Counted from the stretch's first letter, positions 33,101-45,545 are shown. The stretch is DNA of 64,000 nt from Smallanthus sonchifolius (GCA_023525975.1 CM042029.1:88704849-88768848); one strand, 5' to 3'. Notes: generated from the letters alone by a model not told the origin. Program-made: numbers and translations.

Positions 33101-36100
33101 TTTATATATGAATGACAAGAATATAACAAATATTAATAGCAATAGTTAAATGTTAAAAAAGAGTTATTATACTTACGAAGGAGTGTACATAATGTACTTG
33201 AGTGGAGGGAAGATTGAGAAGGCTATTTTGGGGATAAGTTCAAAATTGCAATGGCCAATGTTGTTCATCACATCTATGTAGGTCACATAGGCAGCAAATG
33301 CGGCAATGGACGCGGTCTTGGTTAGGGTGATGGTCAACAATGGTATGGCAAAGAGTGTAAAGTAGGCTATGTGCTCACCAAATGGATGAATCACAGCTGC
33401 ACCATGATCAACCCAATTTGCATCAGCAATTACATCCTTTTATTTTGGATTAAACTCAAATGTATATCTCTAACACTTTAAAATTTTATTTAGAGTTAAT
33501 GGTATAAATGGCCCTTGTGGTTTGATCAAATTACATGTTCGGCCCCTACGTTTTATAAATTGCAAATTTAGCCCAAACATTTAAGACATGTTGCGCCTTT
33601 AGCCCCTGATATTAACACCTTTTAGTTTTTTAACATATGTTATACATTATGAAATGATGTATATTATGTGTTTAGTGTTTTTAAATGATAACTCTGATAT
33701 TATAATATTTTTAACTTTAAAATTTTATTAAATTGCCATCTCTATTTAAAGATCTTTTTTCTACCAAAGATAAAGTGTTCGGATTAAAGTGCATTAAAGA
33801 ACTGAATCTATGGACCAAGTTCAAGATGACGAGTGCTTTCAAACACATTGGTCCCCGCCTATATGACTGTCTCTAGAGGTGGATTACCATGTTTAGTTGC
33901 ATTAATAATGGGTAGATGTGCAATTCTAAAAATATTTATAGTCGTTATACCTTTAAAATAAATGACGAAAATACCCTAAGATAACAAACGATAGATAGAG
34001 AGACTTACATGTAATGGGCTCGGTGACAATCGAAGAATGATGATGCGAATGATAGAGGTTGTAGAGGAAATGGTGATGGAGGGCTCTATGAAGCCAATAG
34101 TATAGAAATTCTACCACTCCAACATGTAGCAAAGTTACAATAATCACTCCATCTAATCTCCAAAAAGGCAAGTGTTTGGCTTCAGCTAATGAATAAGCTC
34201 CCACATAGTACAATATCCCATTGAATATTATTTGATCATCCCTAAAAAAATAAGTAAAATTAAATTAACTCAGGATACATTGGATATTTCTTGTTAACCC
34301 TAGTGCAAATCTATTGTAAAAGTGTATATATAAAGATGGTTAAAAGGTAATTTTGTCATACACCATGAATTGATAACACCTTTTATTATATTAGAGGGAA
34401 GTTTATTTCAGAACAAGGAAATTCTGTGAGAACAGATAAAACAAACATAAATCGTTTAATTTTTTGATCCATGGTAAATTTTTAAAAATTCTATAATTTC
34501 TTACATACAAATATGTATGTTTATATACATAAAAAACCATTAAACTTGTTTTTTCGTATACTTTTATATATTTAAAAATTTTCTACACATGTGTAAGTAA
34601 AAAAAATCTACACATGAATTACACATGTGTAAGTATTATACAAACGAAATTTTTTTATATTATTTTGTTTGAATTTCATTAAAAACGAATATATATTACA
34701 TTTATACCATTTTCTTATATTTTAATCGAATAATTCGTTTTGTTCTGCGTGTTATACAATATTATACTATGTATTCATTCAAGATTATAAGAAAAAAGCC
34801 TAATGAGGAGAGAGAACTGACCAATCTCTTTCACGATCAACTTGTTCAAACTCAATGGTCCTGTCAACAATCCTACTTTTGCCTTTTGCTGTTTTGTAGC
34901 GAGAGATGGAAATCCAAAATTGATTGATGAGCACTCGAGTCAAGAGTAAGGGAAAAATTAACATTACACCCAAATCTCGCTCATTTGTATCTGAAGTCAC
35001 AAAGTCATACGTACTCTTCACAATCCATGGTGCCAATACAACATACTACATTGTATTCACATAAATTAATAAAATTAGTCCAAATATGTTACAAATTCAT
35101 TTAATATGTAATCCACAGATACTAACAATGGAAAGAAAAAAAATTAAATTATAAAATAGATTAAAATGAACCCTGATTAAATAGTGTATGTTCCTGCTAA
35201 TTTTTTTTTAATTTTCATCCCTCTCATACTATATAAAATATATGATTTTAAACCATTTAATTTTCTAATAATTTTGTTTTCCTTTAATAACTTTCGTTCA
35301 TTAATTAAAAGAAAAACGGATTACGTGGCTGCTTTTAGTTTCTTTTTGTCAACGTTCCGATATAAAAAAAATTTAAACGTAGTTTTATTCAAAATCGAGT
35401 TTCTTTTGCACCGTACCCTATAGCGAGTGTTGTTACCTTTTTTGTACCGTTACGAGCCGAACCTATTATGAATGAACTATATCATTGCAGGTATTGGTAT
35501 TATTGGAACATGTATTAATATTCGTTTTTATGGTTTTCGACGACTTGAACAGATAATTTGTTATTTTTGTTTTTTCCCTTTTTTATTATTTACTTTTATG
35601 TTTCTTTTTATTAACATTATTTTTTACCGTTGTGCCTACGTTTTCATTTAAATTTTATTGACGATCGACCCGACGACATCCACCGCGTATCGCAGGTGTA
35701 ACACCTAGTTAGATTTATATTTATCAAGCAAATTCGTTTGACAAACGCAAGAACATCTAGATCCAACTTTGTTTAGCTTTACTTGTAATTTTTTTTTACT
35801 TCTTATTGACGATATAATTTAAGAAAAACGCACGTACATTGGTCCATGTGTACCCATGTGTATCCATAGACATGTCTCAATCTACAAGTACAACGATTCC
35901 GATGCCAAGCCAAACTACTACTAAAAAGCTATCTTTCTTCTTTTAGTTTTGGTTTTAATTGGTTTTGCGGTGAGTTCTCGTAATTTTACGTAATATTTAG
36001 GAGTTTATACATAATTCATCCCGTGTGTATATATATGTGTATATGAGGTTACACTATAAAGAAACAAAACTCTACAAAGTATAGGAAGAAATCTGGTCTG

Positions 36101-36828
36101 CAAGATCATTGTGATTTACGGTGGTGATTAACACGGTAGCATTTTGGTAAATACTTGAAAACTAGAAACCAGCAGAAGGGGTAGAACAGAAAGATCCAAC
36201 TTAAAAGCTTACACATGCGAGTCACATGTTATTTTCCTCTATTTTTTTAATAGTTGTCAAAAGAAAAGAAAAAAACCAAGTCGAAAAGGATACTCAAATT
36301 CTTATGAAGTCATATATGTACTATCAATTTTGCATCATCGTTTTTCACTTTTTTTTGGTTAGGATATAACCAATTTCAAGTAAAGAATCGCAAGACGTAT
36401 AATATAGTTATACATAATGTCTAAATAAATATAATAAAAGTTAGAAAGAAGCAGGGATAAGCAGATACAAAACCATCTTACGTACGATGATTATTGAAAA
36501 ATGTACAATTATTTGTGCGTTTCTCACTGTTGTACTTGCAATTGATATGATGTATTAAACGTTGGATATAGACACTATTTCTAATTTTTAATTCAAAACC
36601 TGAATAAGAAACATGAACTCAACTCAATAGTGTTTAGATAATTTCATTGGGGCCTATTTCTAAAATGGGACCAAAAAAAAATCCAGAAAAACAAAAATAA
36701 ATATGTTTGACAAACCTGCTAAATGAAAGTTACAAATAGAGAAGAAGGTGTGCAGTGAAGGGTTTTACCTTGAAGCTTCCAAGTGGTTTCCATGGCCAGT
36801 CTGTGAGAAATCCAGGAGTGTTAGCCAT
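30130..36828 (-). CDS. CER1: CER1-like aldehyde decarbonylase (cuticular wax alkane synthesis), 622 aa
   Basis: CER1 works with CER3 and cytochrome b5 in the ER to turn very-long-chain acyl-CoA derivatives into wax alkanes (known for the family). Exons in order on the minus strand: 36828-36769, 35045-34822, 34241-34009, 33396-33177, 33075-32697, 32236-32129, 31128-30928, 30813-30712, 30635-30462, 30297-30130; total 1869 nt, open throughout, stop TGA at 30132-30130. The N-terminus MANTPGFLTDWPWKPLGSFK and the length match the family (about 620-630 aa). The fatty-acid-hydroxylase histidines are all present: HRALHH at 146-151, HSHHH at 159-163 and HSLHH at 248-252. The C-terminal half carries the Wax2-type domain (GEELNRNGELF, NFNKVAYYLALALC, MWLVGDGL). 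Introns 5 and 6 contain inverted-repeat elements; intron 1 is 1.7 kb. No lesion seen. CER1 versus a CER1-like paralogue cannot be settled here. Confidence 0.93.
31605..32080. mobile_element. Mutator-like foldback element in CER1 intron 6, 476 bp, perfect 9 bp duplication
   Basis: Ends ggacaaatgc and gcatttaccc are inverted. The duplication aataatata is perfect (31596-31604 and 32081-32089). Each arm is itself built of about three direct units of roughly 65-70 bp (tactttctggtttttc... cataaaagtcc), so the element is a tandem array folded back on itself. A single arm of the same family lies near 53140-53310. Confidence 0.93.
32322..32670. mobile_element. Inverted-repeat element in CER1 intron 5, about 349 bp
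   Basis: The left part starting caatttggtttttaataat is the near-complement of the right part ending attattaaaaaccaatattg. Shared inner words include agcataattatcata and gtttggctagtgataatc. The two halves meet near 32490. No target duplication is evident, so the family is unassigned. Confidence 0.8.
33480..33620. repeat. Single arm resembling a long-TIR miniature element (CER1 intron 3)
   Basis: agagttaatggtataaatgg, cccttgtggtttgatcaaat and later tttagcccctgat resemble the arms of the Mutator-like miniature elements elsewhere here, but no complementary arm was found before exon 3. Confidence 0.3.
35640..35708 (+). mobile_element. Helitron-like 3' terminus (CER1 intron 1)
   Basis: ccgcgtatcgcaggtgtaac followed by acctag|tt resembles the hairpin plus CTAG end of plant Helitrons. 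Upstream (from about 35330) lie cgatataaa and ttattaacatt words also seen before the ends near 44135 and 46525. The 5' end was not located. Confidence 0.4.
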
Positions 36829-36897
36829 TGATGAATTCTCAGAAACAAGAAGAAGGTATGGATGACAGATGCCTACTTTCTTTCTGTTTTGAGGTTA

Positions 36898-36905
36898 TAT
36901 TTATA
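36898..36905 (-). promoter_or_regulatory. Candidate TATA box of the CER1-like gene
   Basis: The minus strand reads tataaata about 70-77 bp before the ATG, leaving room for a leader of about 40 nt. Position and sequence fit a plant TATA box; the transcription start is not demonstrated. Confidence 0.45.
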
Positions 36906-37467
36906 GAGAAATATCATTTCACAAATTAGCATCAAGCATTTATAACTGCACCGGCTAGTTTAAACAAGACAATATGTGGCATTGTAGCTTAGTTATGTTG
37001 GGTTGGTTGTGGTTCAATAATAAATATATAATAAGTTAATAGCAATATACATTTATGTCGATTGGTACGACTATCTAGTTATGGACAGTTATGGACTTAT
37101 GGTTTTTATTATTTAAATATGTTCCTTAAAAAACGCATATCTTTAATACGGTTAGGCCTATGATTAAATCTGAAATCTTGTTTTGCACAAACAAAGACGT
37201 CTTGATTATTATCATCAGAAAGACAAAGAAATTGAAGAAGATGAATAAGGAGGTGTTACATATATCCTAAACTGACGGATTTGAATGAGAAAATAAAGCG
37301 TAATACATGGGGTCAATTAGCTCTTTTTTGACGACCGAAACAAATACATACAGTAATTATATGTATTCTTTCTGTGAGAGAATACTGGTCACACGTTACC
37401 GATCGTAAGGTTTAGTAATGTGAGTGTTGTTTAGGAAGTGTGTGATTATTTAATATGAAAATTGTAT

Positions 37468-37622
37468 AGTGTATGCGAATACAATTGAGATTTCATTAAA
37501 TTGATGGTAAGGACGATAAGGTTGTAGTTGAATGGGATTGGGAGAGTGCATATGAGTACAATTGAGATTTCATTAAATTGTTGGTAAGGACGATAAGGTT
37601 GTTGTTAAATGGGATTGGGAGA
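37468..37622 (+). repeat. 77 bp tandem duplication
   Basis: Two units containing tacaattgagatttcattaa and ggtaaggacgataaggttgt follow each other with a 77 bp period and a few substitutions. Confidence 0.85.
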
Positions 37623-37689
37623 TCGCATGTGGAAGGAAGAAGAGAAGTTTTCTTAGGGTTATAATCCAAAATAAACTAGATTATATTAT

Positions 37690-38020
37690 CCATGTGTAAG
37701 TGTTGATTTTGATGCCATCCAACACTTTTTTTGGCACAACCCCGCTTGTTGTTGAAGACATAGTTATTTCTACCTCTCCAAACCGACCACATTGTGGCGA
37801 CAATGATGGAGAGAAGCAATTTTTTAATCCGTTTCCACTATTGTAATGATTTAGGGAGCATCAAGAGTTCTAACACCGATCGCTTCCCGGATGTCGGGAG
37901 GTCACACCATTTCCCTATGCCTTCCCAAATAACAGCAACAAAGCCACAACCGACCAAGATATGATCAACCAGTTCCTTTTCATTTGTGCAAATAGGACAA
38001 AGTGGCGAGTTGATCTGAAT
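37690..38020 (-). pseudogene. LINE C-terminus (zf-RVT and tail) fragment
   Basis: The minus strand shows LCPICTNEKELVDHILVGC then FVAVIWEGI, the zinc-binding zf-RVT pattern CxxC...H...C. It continues to IIVATMWSVWRGRNNYVF, a typical end of plant L1-type LINE ORF2. Frames are interrupted, and no RT core precedes it in the window. Confidence 0.8.
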
Positions 38021-38308
38021 ATTTTCCCTATCCAGATTAGCTAAGTGGGATTCATCCTACTTTTCATGTGTCACACTTGCGGTAGTGTTTGGCTGATGAC
38101 AAAGCCCACGTGCCACTATCAGACATCGAGGTTGATAATCATCTAAACTATATCCAAGAACCCGTGGCCATACTTGATAGAAAGGAAAAACAACTACGAA
38201 ATAAAGTGACACAGTTGGTAAAGGTATAGTAGAAACACCGACGGTGTTCGGAGGCTACTTAGGAAAAAGAGGACAAGATGAAGGAGTCGTACCCGCAACT
38301 GTTTGACT

Positions 38309-40107
38309 TGTAATATCCCGAAAACCCGACACTTGTAAATCGTCTGGGGGAGAGAAAGGAAGACTAATGGGCTAGTGAAAGATGATGGGCTTGGCCCATG
38401 AAAAGTTTTCCCTTAAACCCTACCAGGTTCAAGTCAACCTCATTTTCCATCTAATTGCACAAATTCGTCTAGAGAGAGAAATGGGCATCTTAGTGAGAGA
38501 AAGTGCAAGAATCAAGTTTGGATATTCAAGATTGGCTCTATTTCATTTCTCCGACAGTTGTGATCAAGATCAGAAGAAGGAACTAGCGTTTTGAGATAAA
38601 AATCCAACCTAATGGGTTTTGGGGTAAAACTATGGTTTGATCTTTAAAAACGTTGTTTTTACGTATGAAATGGAGTATAAAGCCCGAATATGAACTCATG
38701 GGAGTTACACAAATGATTTGGATGTAAAAAGTTACAAATTTAGGGTAAAAACGGGTCTAAAAATGAAGATTTTCTAGTGGCTACACTAATAGGCGACGCT
38801 ATTTCTTGAAGCGACACTAGTCGTGGCTACTTGGAGAAGATGATGTCGGGTGGGACGACACTAAACGTGTAGTAACACTAGCGGGAGGCATCGTCCCAAG
38901 GTTTTCAATGATTGGGACACATGGCATTCCCTTGAAGACACTAGTAGTGTCGCCAACGACCATGGTGGCACTAGTAATGGTGACGCAAAAGGACGATAGT
39001 AAGTCTTTAATGAAATTTAAGGCGACATTATGGTGTGGCGACACTATAGGAAGACAATACGATGGTGTGGCGACACTATAGGGAATGACACTGTGTTACA
39101 CGACACTAACTCCAGAATAGAAGTTCTGGCAACACTGATAGTGTGCTTGGCGACACTGTCTTTGCGACAATGATCTTGTCTGAGGCGACACTAGTTTAAT
39201 GATAGAATTCACTTGTTGACTTATGTGCTGATTGGTTAGCAAGTTAGCACACCCACTAGACGTCTGAACCAGGTTTAGTACGAACGAACAGGTGAGTCAA
39301 GAATCCCTATTTACTTGTTTCTAGGGTGATGTGTATACTTAATGAGTGTTTTATGAAAAGATGAATGAAATGAGATGTTTACGAATGAACGGTTTTAGAA
39401 AGAAACGATGTTTGAAACAAGAATGTTTTGTGAAGAGAATGTTTACGAAAGAACGATGTAAAGGAATGTTTTAAATGAATGAAAATGGTTTTATGAATGA
39501 ATGTAACGTTTTATGAAAAGAAATGGCGAACGTTTTTGAGAAGTTAATACATGCCTAATCTGTTAAACGAAGGAATCGATGAATGAAGTCTGGGGATGTA
39601 TGTCCCAAGCCTTATGGCACGAATTTCCATAAGTATAACAGGGGTAGAGCCTATATGGCCTATCAATGGGTTTAACGGTTGTCAACTGGCGGGGAAAGGG
39701 TAAAGACGGTTACTCGGGGTTAACGTGACCTGATAATGAAATCACTTGGGGCTTACGGGTTCTAAAAGTGATAGAAGGAAAGGGATGGCCTCGGACCTAT
39801 GTGTCCTAAGGGAGATGAATGTTATTACCTTGCGGGCCTATGAGTCTTAAGGGCGACAATGTTACCTTATTGACTTACGAGTCATGAGGGTGATGAACGG
39901 ACGGAAAAAACGACGATACCGATTTAGACAAATAAATGTATGACTTGACGAATGTTGAATGATTAATGTTAAACGATGAATGTTAAATGATTAATGTAAA
40001 TGATGAACGAATGTATGACATGTTTCTTATGAATGTTAAAACCTTAACGAATTATTTGACGAATGATAAATCCAACACGTGATGCCTCCCGAGTTTGGGG
40101 CCTTACA
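38309..40107 (+). mobile_element. LTR-like block, about 1.8 kb, probably a gypsy solo LTR
   Basis: Starts tgtaatatcccgaaaacc and ends tttggggccttaca, so it has the TG...CA borders and TGTAA/TTACA inverted ends usual for LTRs. It carries a purine-rich leader (tctagagagagaaatggg near 38470) and arrays of GGCGACACTA-type words. No 5 bp flanking duplication is present (tgact versus aaaaa). Gypsy assignment is by general resemblance, not by a coding domain. Confidence 0.55.
38780..39200 (+). repeat. Array of GGCGACACTA-type words inside the LTR-like block
   Basis: About nine variants of ggcgacacta / cgacacta are scattered over about 400 bp. A doubled segment, tggtgtggcgacactatagg, occurs near 39031 and 39064. 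Confidence 0.75.
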
Positions 40108-42060
40108 AAAAAAATTATTTTTTTCAAATGAAACATATTATTTTCAAATAGAAAATAATCATAAAATAGTAACAAACATTTATGAACCGTCTCAAACCGG
40201 GTACATCTTATAGTTGGCATAAAACATAACAAACTTAGTTCGTAAACTGAAGATACTACAATGAAAGTCTTAAATTAAACATTCATAATCCATAAACAAT
40301 TAAACTTTAACAAATCATTGTTTTAACATAAACTCTCGAGGAAGGGAATGTCAGTCTTCAACGTAGCGTCCCGGCAGTCCATGCTTTCGAGCCCTCACGG
40401 CTCCTCAACTCATACTTTACCTTTACATGTACCACCTGACATGCATAATAAAAAGTCAGCTGATGCTAGTGATTCTATCTTTTCTTTAAACTGTAAACTT
40501 TTTTTAGGTAGCTTAGTTTTATAAAAATTAAATAAACTTTCTTTCTTTGATTTAAAACAACTTTGCCTTTACTTTGATACTTTACAACGTTACAATTTAT
40601 AAAATCGTTATGTTACTTTCTTTCATTAAAACTTTACAATTAAGGATACAAGTTAAGGTGCCTTACTTTACTCTTTCAAACTTTACTTTTCACTCATGGA
40701 AAACAAGTGACTATCACATCCTTTAAGTATCACATGTGGATCATTGTCTGAGGACAAGACCCCTTTCTCGCTTATACCTCAGGATAAGACTTTCACTTTA
40801 ACTGTGCCCACACCTCAGTGGGGGACTTTTTCGCTTACACCTCAGGGTAAAACTCATTTGCTTGCTCACAACTTAAGGTCAGACTTCTGCCTTGCTTGCT
40901 CACATCTCAGAGTGAGACTTCTACTTTGCTTACCTACAGGGCTTTCTACTTTACACCGCTATGCAATTATACTAAAACACATATTATAATGCATTTAAAC
41001 AAACATCACATAGACAAACAACACATATTAACATATAAGAATATAACATGACATATGTCACTGCACTGTCAAACTACACCGAAGTGCAGCTCATTTACCC
41101 CCCACCCCCCTTTACTTTCTTTAAAATATTATTTCAAAGATAGTAATATGCTCTTTAACTGGTTTTCTTTCTTTTTATAAAAATACAATTTTTTTATAAA
41201 AACAATACTTTAACTTTCAAAATACTTTCTGTCAGTATGCATGCAAGCCCAAAGCCATAGGAAAAAGGGCAATAAGAACTCACATGTCAAGCTATCCTTG
41301 CGTACTAGAAACGGGTCCAATAAACATCACTCTCTATCTAAATTAATAATAATACATCATTAATCTTAACCTTTCATAAGTCTAAGCGAAATAAATAGTT
41401 TCACTTCCCTTGTCCAAGCAAAACTATACCAACTTCGCTTCCATTTGTCTTAGCGAAACTAAGACTAAGCAAAACTATACTTTAGGCGAAATTGTCATTC
41501 TAGGCGAAATTGTTCTTTTTAAGCGAAAGTATTCTCAGGCGATACCATTACTTTAGGCAACACTGTCCAGTTTCGTCTCGTAGTGTCGCCTGGTCGTCTT
41601 GTTCAACAGAAACCCTAAGTTTTGGCATGAAGATGGCGGCCATAGCTTTACACGTCCAAGACTCGAACTTTTTATGATAGAAAGTGTGTTTCTATCCTGT
41701 GAGTCTATATCCAAAGTCAGATTTCCATACCATGCATAAAAACCCGAGCTTTTTATGAAAACAAACCTGAAACCATTTTTACGAAGAAAAAAAAACTCAG
41801 ATTCAACGAGATACGTACCTGTTTTGAGCCCAACTCTTCGACTCTTAGCTCCTGTTGATGATAATGATCGATCCTGGAGCTCCGCCACTCGAATCTTGAC
41901 TTTCTATATCTAAACCCTCTCTAGATTTCAAGGAGGGTGATGGAAATGAGGAAATCCCCCCCTCCCCTCCCCTCCCCTCCCCTCCCCTCCCCAGTGTTTC
42001 CTTCTTTCGTGCATTTTCTTGATTAACCCCTCGATCTTTCATTCCTTTATTTTCCGAGCT
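40108..42060 (-). mobile_element. Second LTR-like block, opposite orientation
   Basis: Read on the minus strand it has the same order of parts as 38309-40107: a leader with ccttgaaatctagagagggt (near 41930), then keyword-like repeats (aggcgaaattgt and variants, 41380-41570), then a tail with gcatcagctgactttttatt (near 40460). It abuts the first block tail to tail. Termini are not clear-cut. Confidence 0.45.
41956..41992. repeat. (CCCCT)n pentanucleotide tract
   Basis: A C-run then repeated cccct units over about 37 bp. The minus strand is (GGGGA)n and could form a G-quadruplex. Confidence 0.9.
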
Positions 42061-42149
42061 ATGTCCATTAAAATGTGTTTATTATTTATGTCCCTTAATT
42101 TAAAAAATATGTATGTATTTATAAAAATACCTAAAAGATTAAAACATTT

Positions 42150-42300
42150 TAATTCTTATGAAAGTTGTGTGACTTGAACTATATAAAAAAACTTCAGGTA
42201 AGTTTAATAAAATAGATATGAAATCAGTATATGAAAATTGTGTGAATTTAAGTATATTAAAAAGCTTCAGGTAAGTTTTATAAAATAGATATGAAACCTA
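42150..42300 (+). repeat. Imperfect direct duplication, about 75 bp
   Basis: Two segments contain aaacttcaggtaagttta / aagcttcaggtaagtttt followed by ataaaatagatatgaaa. The rest of 42061-42640 shows nothing recognisable. Confidence 0.7.
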
Positions 42301-42640
42301 GTAAGTATTAGATATTTTTTTCTAAAATAGCTAAAAGAAAAGGATGTTCGACGCTTAAATCCTTTTATATTGTATCCTTAAATAAACCAAAAACATGTCT
42401 CGCTCCTCAGAAATTCAGTATTCTTGCATTTTCTTTCTTAATTTTTTTTTTGAATTTGTTGTGCCTTTTGGGTTTTTTTTTTGAAAAGATATGAAATAAT
42501 ACTCCAATTTTTTGTTTACTATAATGTCTCTAAAAATAAGTGAGACTATATCATTTCACAGAATTTATTGGCATTTCTCTATTTTGAAATGTACAAATTT
42601 AAATGCAAGAAGTACATATATTCAATTTAAGAAACTAGAA

Positions 42641-43562
42641 GAGTAAACTTTGGTTTTGTTCCATGTGGTTTCATCATTTTAATTATTTTACTTCAATAGT
42701 TTGAAAATGGTCATTTAGCTCAATTTGGTTACAATTTTTACTCCATTTTGCTCCCCGTCTCTAACTCCATACATATTCACCGTTAAATTAAGGGGCATTT
42801 CTGTCGATGACCACAGGGAGGGGCATTTCTGTCTTTTTCCTTTCAATTCCTATTTAACTGGTGTTTTCCCTTTCAAAGAGATCATTTCAAGCAAGCAAGT
42901 CTGGTGCTCTGTGTAATGTTTAATAAGGGTTTGTGTTTATACAGGACTGCATGTGGTCTACTGTATACAGTTCTGTATATGATTTATCTGCATATAGTCT
43001 ACAAACAGTTTGGAATTTGATGGCCTGGGTATTGTTAAGTATTTAGATAATATGGTCTGAATATTCAGACAGTTTTGATAAATGGATGTTGTAGTAGTAT
43101 TTTAAAACAGCAAAAATGGATCCCTAATTCTTGATAAATAGCTTTGATAAATGTTGTTGTAGTATTTTTGACAGGTTTGCATAATGATCTGATAATTTCA
43201 TTATCACATTCAAATTCACCATCAAAATGCATATAGACAGGTTCATTATCACATTCAAATTGCATTTAGACAGGTTTGCATAATGGTAAATAATTCCATT
43301 TTGCAGACCAATTTGAATTGATCTCTTTGAAAGGGAAAACCCTAGTTAAATAGGAATTGAAAGGAAAATGACAGAAATGCCTCTCCTTGTGGTCATTGAC
43401 AGAAATGCCCCACCTTTTAACGGTGAATATAGATGGAGTTAGGGACGGGGAGCAAAATTGAGTAAAAATTGTAGCCACATGAAGCAAAATGACTATTTTC
43501 AAACTATTAAATCAAAATGATTAAATTGTTGAAATCACATAGATCAAAACCAAAGTTTACTC
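42641..43562. mobile_element. Mutator-like miniature element, 922 bp, perfect 9 bp duplication
   Basis: Arms of about 280 bp start gagtaaactttggttttgt and end aaaccaaagtttactc. Inner shared words include ctttcaaagagatca and its complement. The perfect duplication aaactagaa is at 42632-42640 and 43563-43571. The core (about 42920-43280) has internal repeats of ttttgataaatg and acaggtttgcataatg but no coding domain. Confidence 0.93.
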
Positions 43563-43571
43563 AAACTAGAA

Positions 43572-44440
43572 AAACCAAATAGCACACTCTTCATGCGTGA
43601 TGTACTACTCCAATTGCAGGGTGTCCTTTTTTAGCATATTTTTTTTTCTTTTATTCTTTCTTTTAAACATGTTCTTAAAAGCTTTTTTATGCTTATAATA
43701 CAAGTTTTTTAATTAAAGCATTGTTTACATCACAATTACATTAGCAACTTTGTCTTTTTCTCAAAATTTTCATTTTAGCCTCTTCATTTTTATCAGCTTA
43801 TTACTTTTTTTTTCTTTTTCTTTAACCAATTACTTTATTACTCTTGAATTTTAATAAAGTTACCTTACAATCCCTGAATTTTAATAAAATTACCTTACAA
43901 CCCCTTAATTTTAATAAAGTTATTTTTTATGTATTTTTTTTTTCTCTTTTTATTTGTTTTTTTAATTATTTTTTCTTTTGTTTTTTTTTTATATTTTTAT
44001 CAACGTTTTCAATGTTGTGACGTGTATTTTATTCGTGGGGTGAGTACTAATATCTCTTTGCGTCTTCCTTATTTTTATCTACGTTATGAAATTTTTACCT
44101 ACGTTATGAACCCGCTACAATGCGCAGGTAATTACCCACTAGTTTATATACATTATGTACAATAATGTTTCAGAAAGTACACATTAATTAACTATGCTGC
44201 TTATGATAAATTATATCACCTACCACTTTAAATTTGGAAGACCAAGTTCCATCTTATGCAATTAATTTATAGGTACTGGCAGTATCCATGTGTCGTGGAA
44301 GAACCTGGTCTTCGTCAATTTAATTCTAAAATTAATTTTTAAATATGAAAATAATAGTTAAGAAAACCCCAAAAAGGAAACTAGAAAAAAAAATCGAAAA
44401 TAGTAATTTGAAGTTATCAAACTGCATTTCAGAATAAGAT
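43572..44440. other. AT-rich spacer with a Helitron-like 3' end
   Basis: A doubled gaattttaataaa block lies at 43848-43918. cgctacaatgcgcaggtaat then tacccactag|t (to 44142) resembles a Helitron hairpin and CTAG terminus. No gene. Confidence 0.4.
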
Positions 44441-44640
44441 AAGGGAGGGAAGAATTTGAGATGGTTTGGGTATGTGCGGAGGAGCAGATGACGGCACTCG
44501 TGATGAGAGTGTAAACCCTCACATTGGAGGGGAAGAGTGACAGAGGAAGACCAAAACTGACATGGGAGAATCATATTAGGTGTGATTTATTAGACTTGCA
44601 TCTCTTCAAGTACATGATCGGTGATATGAGCTGCTAGAAA
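44440..44640 (+). pseudogene. RTE-type LINE C-terminal fragment
   Basis: The plus strand gives NLRWFGYVRR, then in a shifted frame RGRPKLTWENHIRCDLL and stops soon after. The RWFGHV...RGRPKxTW pattern is typical of the end of RTE-like LINE ORFs. Several stops and at least one frameshift are present. Confidence 0.65.
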
Positions 44641-44692
44641 TTTCTAGGGGAGAGTATATATTTAGTACTAGGTTAGAATCTCGTGTATTACA

Positions 44693-45061
44693 CTAGTTGT
44701 ATATTGAAAACGTTATAACTTATAATTTGTAAATACGTCTTAACTTGTCAGACTATTTATGATCGTCTAACTTGTTAGACGATTATGATCGTCTCGAGAT
44801 ATATCAAGTGGAAATGTGTGTATATAACAAATTATTATTTTTCTTTAATTAGTTATATTTTGTTTTTCATATTATATATATATATATATATATTCTTATT
44901 TAATATAATTAGTATTTTTTCTATAATAATATATTTATAATATCATTATTATTTAATAAGATTGTGTATTTATTAGGAGAGAGACGGGAAAACTAATGTG
45001 AGAAGGCATGAGTAAGTGACAAGTGTCTCTCTCAAAACCTTTATTTATTAGTATGTATAGA
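44693..45061 (-). mobile_element. Helitron-like element (minus strand), 3' end uncertain
   Basis: The minus strand begins tctatacatactaataaata at 45061 and includes gacacttgtcactt, the same layout as 52438-52825 and 63672. A CTAG at 44693-44696 could be the 3' end, but no hairpin is evident there. Confidence 0.4.
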
Positions 45062-45488
45062 TTAGATGATTTTCAATTTTGTACGGTACTTTGCTTACTT
45101 TGATAAGGGTGCCTATAGCCGTAGGGGTCGATGTTAACTACTTTCTAGGTTTGATAGTAATTCTAGGTGTGTCTTTAGGTTTTGATATACTTTTTAGTTT
45201 TAGGTTTTGATATACTTTTTAGTTTTAGATGTGTGTTTAAGGATGTGTATGCTTTTAGCCTTTGGTTTGTGTTTAGGGATATGTGTATTTTTTTAATATT
45301 AGATATGTATTTAGTTTTAACCACTTTAGTCATAGGGTTTTTTTTAATGTCTTCCGGGTTTTCACTTTTCTACAGTGTTTATTTATATTTCTCAAACACT
45401 ATAGAAAAAAGTCGAAATTGTGATAATATAGAAAATCATAATAATAGCTATACTTTTTTATATCACTATGGTCGTATTTGAACAATTT

Positions 45489-45545
<57 letters not shown>

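Larger units (their letters stand above)
36829..37690. other. Upstream region of the CER1-like gene
   Basis: Holds the minus-strand promoter (separate entry) and a 77 bp tandem duplication. Nothing else recognised. Confidence 0.5.
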
